11,894 bases of DNA from Pseudomonadota bacterium (GTDB lineage: Bacteria > Pseudomonadota > Alphaproteobacteria > Rhizobiales > Xanthobacteraceae). The position numbers were made by a program, and so were the translations under genes. The notes under the pieces were generated by a model, which did not search any database, had not been told where the DNA came from, and worked only from the letters and a program-made list of their open reading frames with translations. This document shows, one piece after another, positions 8,038-11,894 of this stretch. The stretch lies in contig JAJYAH010000139.1 of NCBI GenBank assembly GCA_021779635.1, positions 1 through 11,894 on the forward strand, read 5' to 3'. Numbering within the stretch: the stretch's first letter is position 1; each line of letters starts with the position of its first letter.

Positions 8038-8818
8038 ATGAGGGCGCTTTTTGCATTCGCCGTTATTGTGCTGGCGAGTTCCGCGGCACAGGCCCAGTAC
8101 ACTTTCGATTATGGCGGCCGTACCATTCGAATTGATCCGGATCGCGGAACGATTTCGATACCGGGTGTCTACGACAACAGCGGACCGCGAACCAGGCGCT
8201 CGCACAACGATGAAGAAATCAACCGTCCGCGCAAGCAGCCGTCTCGGCAGACCGGAATCGATTCACAGGCGCCCGACGTGGGCGCCGTGCGGACCGAACA
8301 GGCTCCTGCGCCTGAACCCATCGCCCGAGCCTTCGACCGCCACAGCCAATGTTGTGCCGGCAGATACCTCGACGTCAACGCGGCCTCCAGCCAGCGCGCC
8401 GGCGCCACAGGTCGAACAGGATGCTGCTCCCCTCGCCAAGCCGGCGCCGGCGCCTGTCGTTGCAACGGCCCCGGCCCAGCCGACGCCTGCTCCAGCGACT
8501 TCAGCAGTTCCGTCAGCCGCCTCGCCGGTCGGCCTTTGGTCGACCGAGGAGAAAGAGGGTAAGGTCCGGATCGAGCCATGTGGCCCCAATCTTTGCGGGT
8601 ATTCTGTGGACGCGAGGTCGAGCCACAATGGCGAACAGGTCCTGATCAATATGAAGCCCGGCAAGGACGCAAAATGGCATGGACGAATTCACGACCCCAA
8701 GACCGGCAGCAATTATGATTCGACGATCGCGCTGAAGGGCCCGGAATTCCTGCGCGTTCAGGGCTGCGCCTTCGGCGGCATGTTCTGCGGCGCCCAGACC
8801 TGGAGCCGGCTGAACTAA
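8038..8818 (+). pseudogene. Secreted DUF2147 protein broken by an apparent +1 frameshift
   Basis: Two overlapping frames read as parts of one protein. The first (from ATG 8038; ATG 8035 also possible; AGGAG at 8027-8031) gives a signal peptide ending 'AQA' and the segment 'YTFDYGGRTIRIDPDRG', then becomes senseless after about 8320 and stops at 8562. The next frame gives a Pro/Ala-rich linker and, from about 8525, a DUF2147 domain ('VGLWSTEEKEGKVRIEPCG', 'CGYSV', 'LINMKPGKD') up to TAA 8816-8818. Removing one C from the CCC at 8317-8319 joins them smoothly as 'APAPEPSPEPSTATANV' and restores about 259 residues. This is either a real mutation or a sequencing error. If annotated without repair, the tail would appear as a frame from 8051 with no signal peptide. 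The function of DUF2147 proteins is poorly known; this one would be envelope-located. Confidence 0.8.
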
Positions 8819-8945
8819 AGCATGATCCGGAAAAGTGGGCACCGGTTTTCCGAAAAGATCATGCTCAAACAAAAAGATAGAGCGAGATGGCGATTCAACG
8901 AAGAGCCATCTCGCTCTAGTCTTTTGACGCGTGTTCTTGACGCGA
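8819..8945. repeat. Bradyrhizobiaceae-type intergenic double-hairpin repeat
   Basis: Directly after the DUF2147 stop lies a compound palindrome. The outer arms are 8819-8827 (AGCATGATC) and 8857-8865. A nested stem pairs CGGAAAA at 8828-8834 with TTTTCCG at 8846-8852. After an A-rich spacer comes a second hairpin with perfect 14-bp arms at 8878-8891 and 8905-8918 around a 13-base loop. Two copies of TTGACGCG (8924-8931 and 8937-8944) close the unit. I recognise near-identical units, from memory, scattered between genes in Bradyrhizobium and Rhodopseudomonas. The strong hairpins next to a stop codon may also protect or end the upstream mRNA. The right edge is approximate. Confidence 0.75.
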
Positions 8946-9026
8946 AGCGGCATCCGTTCTGTATCGAGCCTGGTCGGATTTTCCGCTCGCATAAGCAATA
9001 ACGGCAAAAGAACAGCGATCTGTGCC

Positions 9027-9057
9027 AGGGCCTCGTCCTCACCGGCGGGGCCTTTTT
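9027..9057 (+). terminator. Rho-independent terminator
   Basis: Bases 9027-9035 (AGGGCCTCG) pair with 9046-9054 through nine pairs, two of them G-U, around a 10-base loop. A run of five T at 9053-9057 follows, partly inside the stem, then AATTTT. It ends a plus-strand transcript. The nearest plus-strand gene stops 208 bases upstream, with the repeat in between. Confidence 0.6.
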
Positions 9058-9127
9058 AATTTTGCCGGCGCCGCACATCCCGTTGAAGCGGACTCGGCGC
9101 GGTTCACCTCAACCCTCGCAATGTCAG

Positions 9128-9143
9128 TGTGACAACCCTCACA
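9128..9143. promoter_or_regulatory. CRP-type binding site, TGTGA-N6-TCACA
   Basis: A perfect palindrome matching the core consensus of CRP sites lies 54 bases upstream of the start codon at 9198. A second TGTGA half-site occurs at 9160-9164, 32 bp downstream, about three helical turns. A CRP/FNR-family regulator could control the small secreted protein that follows. I see no convincing -35/-10 pair, so activation versus repression cannot be judged. Confidence 0.4.
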
Positions 9144-9197
9144 GTCCCCGAAATGCCGATGTGAGATTCTATTCGCGTCGAAACAAAGGGAAACGTC

Positions 9198-9557
9198 ATG
9201 CCAAGCCTTCGCAAGACCATCATCGTCACCCGCATCCTGTTGCTCGCGGGAGCGTCCGCCACCACGCCTGCTGCGGCTGCAAGTTTTGATGGCGCCTGGA
9301 ACGTCCAGATTGCCTCGACAAGCTCTGCCTGCGGCGGCGGAACAAGCGTCTCGATCGGGATCAATAACGGCCAGGTTGCTTCAAACAACGCGATGGTGAC
9401 GGCATCGGGTCATGTCGCCGATGCCGGCAACATCCGCGTGACCTTGATCAGCGGGATCAAGCGGGCCGTCGGCTCCGGGCATCTCACAGGCACGTCAGGT
9501 TCGGGCACCTGGCGCGGCGCCTTGTGCTCAGGCACCTGGACCGCCCAGCGAATCTAA
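9198..9557 (+). CDS. Small secreted protein of unknown function
   Basis: This is a 119-residue protein with a signal peptide: a basic N-terminus (Arg5, Lys6), a hydrophobic core at about 8-20 and probable cleavage in the 'TPAAAAS' region near 24-29. The mature part is about 90 residues, rich in Gly, Ser and Thr, with beta-type alternation. Two Cys ('SSACGGG' and 'ALCSGTW') could form a disulphide, and two 'SGTW' motifs sit near the end ('GSGTWRG', 'CSGTWTAQ'). It is probably a small periplasmic or secreted beta-rich domain. AAAGGGA lies just upstream of ATG 9198. The gene ends 35 bases before the stop of the convergent cupin gene. I do not recognise a named family; similar small exported proteins occur in Bradyrhizobium, from memory. 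Confidence 0.7.
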   Translation: MPSLRKTIIVTRILLLAGASATTPAAAASFDGAWNVQIASTSSACGGGTSVSIGINNGQVASNNAMVTASGHVADAGNIRVTLISGIKRAVGSGHLTGTSGSGTWRGALCSGTWTAQRI

Positions 9558-9592
9558 TCGCGGGTGAGACAACGGCTGTTACGGCGAGGCAG

Positions 9593-10000
9593 CTAACCCC
9601 CGACTTGTGCGGAGTATTCCGCGTCGGTCACCTGCTCCATCCAGGTGACATAATTTCCGTCCAGCGATTCCTGCATCGCGATGTGGACCATGGCGTTGGT
9701 CGGTGAGCCGCCGTGCCAGTGTTTTTCGCCCGGCGGAATCCAAACCACATCGCCCGGCCGGATCTCGCGCACCGGTCCACCCACGGTCTGAACCCGACCT
9801 ATTCCGGAGATGACGTATAACGTCTGGCCCAAAGGATGCGAATGCCAGGCCGTGCGTGCGCCCGGCTCGAAGGCCACGCGGGTCGAGACGATCCGCGCCG
9901 GGGCTTCGGCTGCTATGATCGGATCCTGCCAGACCGTGCCGGTGAAATATTCCTTGGGCGCGCGGCGCGTCGGTCGCGAGCCGGCGAGATGGACATCCAT
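9593..10000 (-). CDS. Cupin protein resembling cupin-type hydroxynitrile lyases
   Basis: This 135-residue single-domain cupin is cytoplasmic, with no signal peptide. Motif 1 is 'GARTAWHSHPLGQTLYVISG' at 47-66 and motif 2 is 'GDVVWIPPGEKHWHG' at 83-97. The metal ligands would be His53, His55, Gln59 and His94. From memory, these are the same residues at the same numbers as in the manganese-dependent hydroxynitrile lyase of Granulicella tundricola, which also shares 'TAWH-HPLGQTL', 'GEKHWHG', His106 and Gln110. Residue 40 is Thr here. Whether it cleaves cyanohydrins is unknown; the native substrate of this cupin group is unsettled, so a general metal-dependent lyase or isomerase is safer. AGGAGG (10008-10013) lies 7 bases before the ATG. 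It follows the RraA-like gene by 42 bases, probably as one transcript. Confidence 0.88.
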   Translation of the reverse strand: MDVHLAGSRPTRRAPKEYFTGTVWQDPIIAAEAPARIVSTRVAFEPGARTAWHSHPLGQTLYVISGIGRVQTVGGPVREIRPGDVVWIPPGEKHWHGGSPTNAMVHIAMQESLDGNYVTWMEQVTDAEYSAQVGG

Positions 10001-10007
10001 GGCGGTT

Positions 10008-10013
10008 CCTCCT
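10008..10013 (-). promoter_or_regulatory. Consensus Shine-Dalgarno of the cupin gene
   Basis: On the minus strand this reads AGGAGG, 7 bases before the ATG at 10000. It is the strongest ribosome-binding site in the window. It suggests that the cupin is made at a higher level than the RraA-like protein encoded just upstream. Confidence 0.75.
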
Positions 10014-10042
10014 CTTAACAGCGCAACACCCGTTTGCTGCGA

Positions 10043-10741
10043 TTATTTCTTCGACGCCGCATAACGGGCCTTGGTTTCGGCGTTCATCGGATAAAGACCC
10101 GGCAGTACTGCTCCGTTGTTGACCTGCTCGACGATCCAGCCCTCCATTCGCTCCTGCTCGGGGCCTTCGGCCAGGATGTGGTCGAGCTGCGCTTGCGGGA
10201 TCAACACGGCGCCATCCTGGTCGGCGACGATTATGTCGTCAGGAAATATGGCAACGCCGCCACATCCGATCGGTTCGCCCCAGCCGACGAATGTCAGCCC
10301 TGCGACTGACGGCGGAGCCGCGAAGCCGTCGCACCATACGGCAAGACCGGTGCCGAGCACGCCCTCGACATCGCGGACAACGCCATCGGTCACCAGCGCC
10401 GCTACCCCGCGCTTGACCATGCGTGCGCACAGAATGTCGCCGAAAATGCCGGCATCGGTGATGCCCATGGCATCGACCACGGCGATGCAGCCTTCGGGCA
10501 TAGCCTCGATTGCGGTCCGCGTCGAGATCGGCGAGGACCATGATTCCGGCGTCGCCAGATCCTCCCGGGCTGGCACAAAACGTAACGTAAAGGCCGGCCC
10601 GACCAGCCGCTTCTGTCCGGGCCGCAGAGGACGCGAGCCCCGCAGCCAGACGTTTCGCAGACCCTTCTTGAGCAGAACGGTGGTGATGGTGGCGGTAGAC
10701 ACGCGCGAGAGGGTCGCAATCGCTTCAGGGGTCAAGGGCAT
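10043..10741 (-). CDS. RraA-like family protein, probable HMG/CHA-type aldolase
   Basis: This 232-residue cytoplasmic protein has the RraA/methyltransferase-like fold. The core motif reads 'DAGIFGDILCARMVKRG' at 96-112 with Gly101-Asp102, followed by 'TDGVVRD' at 118-124 with Arg123-Asp124. These Arg and Asp residues are the pair that holds the metal and pyruvate enolate in 4-hydroxy-4-methyl-2-oxoglutarate/4-carboxy-4-hydroxy-2-oxoadipate aldolases. A real RraA (RNase E regulator) is shorter, about 160 residues, so a retro-aldol or oxaloacetate-decarboxylase-like role is more likely. The longer C-terminus (about 175-232) fits the catabolic subgroup. A GGAG about 11 bases upstream of the ATG could serve ribosomes. 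It heads a two-gene minus-strand unit with the cupin. Automatic annotation as 'ribonuclease activity regulator RraA' would be misleading. Confidence 0.87.
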   Translation of the reverse strand: MPLTPEAIATLSRVSTATITTVLLKKGLRNVWLRGSRPLRPGQKRLVGPAFTLRFVPAREDLATPESWSSPISTRTAIEAMPEGCIAVVDAMGITDAGIFGDILCARMVKRGVAALVTDGVVRDVEGVLGTGLAVWCDGFAAPPSVAGLTFVGWGEPIGCGGVAIFPDDIIVADQDGAVLIPQAQLDHILAEGPEQERMEGWIVEQVNNGAVLPGLYPMNAETKARYAASKK

Positions 10742-10888
10742 CGAAATACCAGCTCCGCTAGGGATTGATCGGGCGGGCGCATCTTGCGGGGCATCGGCAT
10801 CGCGTCAAGGGCGCTCCTCGATGGTCGCGTGACAAGCACTCTATATTAAGCGAAAACCGCAAGGTCACCCCGACGAGTCCATGAGGCC
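10742..10888. other. Divergent intergenic region
   Basis: These 147 bases separate the minus-strand aldolase-like gene from pxpB and must hold promoters for both. A TATATT (10842-10847) resembles a -10 box, but no -35 at suitable spacing stands out on either strand. I see no strong inverted repeat or operator. Confidence 0.4.
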
Positions 10889-11620
10889 ATGGCCGCACAG
10901 CTCACCCCGCCCCGTCTTTTGCCGAGTGGCGACAGCGCGATCACGGTGGAATTCAGTCGCAACATCGATGATGCGGCAAACCAGCGGGTGCTGGCGCTCG
11001 ATCGGACCCTCGCATATGAGCCGGTCGCGGGCGTGACCGAGACGGTGCCAACTTACCGATCCCTGCTGGTGCATTATGATCCCGCGCAAATCGGCTTCGA
11101 CGCGCTGAGTGAAAAACTCACCGCGCTGGCGCAGCTCCCGGTGCCACCCATGGCGAGTGCCCGGCGCTGGCGCATTCCGGTGGTTTATGGCGGCGAACAT
11201 GGAATCGATCTTGAGGACGTCGCCAAGACGCTTAATTCCACGCCGGATGATATCGTGGCCCGGCATGTCTCCGGCGACTACCGTGTCGCCATGATCGGCT
11301 TTACGCCCGGATGGTCCTACCTCAGCGGTCTTGAGGATTCACTGCATATGCCGCGGCGACAAAATCCGCGCCTGCTGACACCGGCCGGCACCATTTCGAT
11401 CGGGGGCGTGCAGACCGGCGTGCAATGTCTCGCCGGCCCGAGCGGCTGGCATCTGCTGGGACAGACCGCCGTCAGGACCTACCAACTGCATCGCGATCCG
11501 ACTTTCCTGCTGGAACCCGGCGATCGCGTCACGTTTTCTCCTGTGGATGCCAAAACCTTCGCGGAACAGGACCGCGCTGCGGAACGGGGCGAGATCGTCG
11601 CCGAATTGATCACTTCATGA
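10889..11620 (+). CDS. pxpB: 5-oxoprolinase subunit PxpB
   Basis: This 243-residue protein is of the allophanate-hydrolase-subunit-1/KipI family. With PxpA and PxpC it forms the bacterial ATP-dependent 5-oxoprolinase, which opens 5-oxoproline to glutamate. Family motifs are 'RLLPSGDSAITVEF' at 9-22, 'IPVVYGGEHGIDLEDVA' at 96-112, 'GFTPGWSYLSGL' at 137-148 and, near the end, 'TPAGTISIGGVQTGVQC' at 164-180 followed by 'GPSGWHLLGQT'. Length is normal. The ATG at 10889 is chosen because 'PRLLPSGD' near residue 8 is where the family begins; the GAGG before it is very close (2 bases), so translation may be modest. Its stop overlaps the pxpC start as ATGA. A KipI-like regulatory role exists in Bacillus, but here the PxpB role is favoured. 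The pxpA gene would lie outside the window. Confidence 0.93.
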   Translation: MAAQLTPPRLLPSGDSAITVEFSRNIDDAANQRVLALDRTLAYEPVAGVTETVPTYRSLLVHYDPAQIGFDALSEKLTALAQLPVPPMASARRWRIPVVYGGEHGIDLEDVAKTLNSTPDDIVARHVSGDYRVAMIGFTPGWSYLSGLEDSLHMPRRQNPRLLTPAGTISIGGVQTGVQCLAGPSGWHLLGQTAVRTYQLHRDPTFLLEPGDRVTFSPVDAKTFAEQDRAAERGEIVAELITS

Positions 11621-11894
11621 GCAAACTGGACATTTCAGCCATCGGTCCGGCGAGCTCGGTCCAGGACGGCGGCCGGCACGGCGGGCAGCGCTACGGCCTG
11701 ACGCCCAGCGGTGCGATGGATCGGCTGGCGCTCGCCGCGGCGAATTGTCTGGTCGGAAACGCCCCCTTCACTGCAGTCATCGAAATCGGCCCGTTTGGTG
11801 CCGCGTTCACGGCGCGCGAAGGCGCGGTTCGCGTCGCGCTCGCAGGAGCGCCGCGCAATGCGGAGATCGCGGACCGTGCCGTGGCGTTCGAAGA
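11617..11894 (+). CDS. pxpC: 5-oxoprolinase subunit PxpC (biotin-dependent carboxyltransferase fold), 3' end missing
   Basis: The ATG at 11617 overlaps the pxpB stop by four bases (ATGA), a sign of translational coupling. The frame stays open to the end of the window, showing 92 of roughly 330 expected residues. The opening matches the allophanate-hydrolase-subunit-2/KipA family: 'AIGPASSVQDGGRHGGQRYG' at about 8-27, then 'TPSGAMDRLALAAANCLVGN' at about 29-48 and an 'AVIEIGPFGAAF' strand. With PxpB it would form the ATP-dependent 5-oxoprolinase in the cytoplasm. Nothing in the visible part is unusual. Confidence 0.92.
   Translation, partial: MSKLDISAIGPASSVQDGGRHGGQRYGLTPSGAMDRLALAAANCLVGNAPFTAVIEIGPFGAAFTAREGAVRVALAGAPRNAEIADRAVAFE

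Noticed and set aside
10116..10832. Plus-strand open frame of 238 codons opposite the RraA-like gene
   Set aside because: It is rich in Ser/Arg/Pro with no domain. The minus strand carries the conserved aldolase motif.

Overview
The window is about 11.9 kb of GC-rich DNA, probably chromosomal, from an alphaproteobacterium and most likely Bradyrhizobium or a close relative. The evidence is the codon use (strong G/C at third positions), the families present, a secreted DUF2147 protein of the kind common in Bradyrhizobium, and a double-hairpin intergenic repeat at about 8819-8945 that I recognise from Bradyrhizobiaceae genomes. No database search was possible, so the genus is an inference.

Layout. 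(1) 1-6524, + strand: a catabolic-looking operon. It starts inside the gene for a family-1 solute-binding protein. It continues with two MalF/MalG-type permeases and a MalK/UgpC-type ATPase, which overlap or nearly overlap. A D-2-hydroxyacid dehydrogenase and an amidase-signature hydrolase follow. A GC-rich hairpin lies just after the binding-protein stop codon. (2) 6649-7053, + strand: a small conserved-looking protein of unknown function with a TTG start and a strong Shine-Dalgarno sequence. (3) 7105-7881, + strand: a secreted protein that looks like a periplasmic cyclohexadienyl dehydratase (PheC) rather than an ordinary amino-acid binding protein. (4) 8038-8818, + strand: a secreted DUF2147 protein whose reading frame is broken by an apparent one-base insertion near 8317-8320. 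It is followed by the intergenic repeat and, further on, a solitary intrinsic terminator. (5) 9198-9557, + strand: a small secreted protein of unknown function with a perfect CRP-type palindrome upstream. (6) 10741-9593, - strand: an RraA/HMG-CHA aldolase-like protein followed by a cupin with the metal ligands of cupin-type hydroxynitrile lyases. (7) 10889 to the end, + strand: pxpB and the first part of pxpC, subunits of bacterial 5-oxoprolinase.

How the genes fit together. Genes 1-6 look like one uptake-and-breakdown unit. The ABC importer brings in a sugar-like or polyol-like solute, and the dehydrogenase and amidase would act on it or its products; the substrate cannot be read from the sequence. 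The minus-strand pair joins two probable metal-dependent enzymes whose relatives make or break C-C bonds. pxpBC belongs to 5-oxoproline salvage. No phage, transposase, CRISPR, toxin-antitoxin, tRNA or rRNA gene was seen. I found no clear candidate for a wholly new system. The most checkable oddities are the frameshift, the CRP-like site and the HNL-like cupin beside the aldolase.
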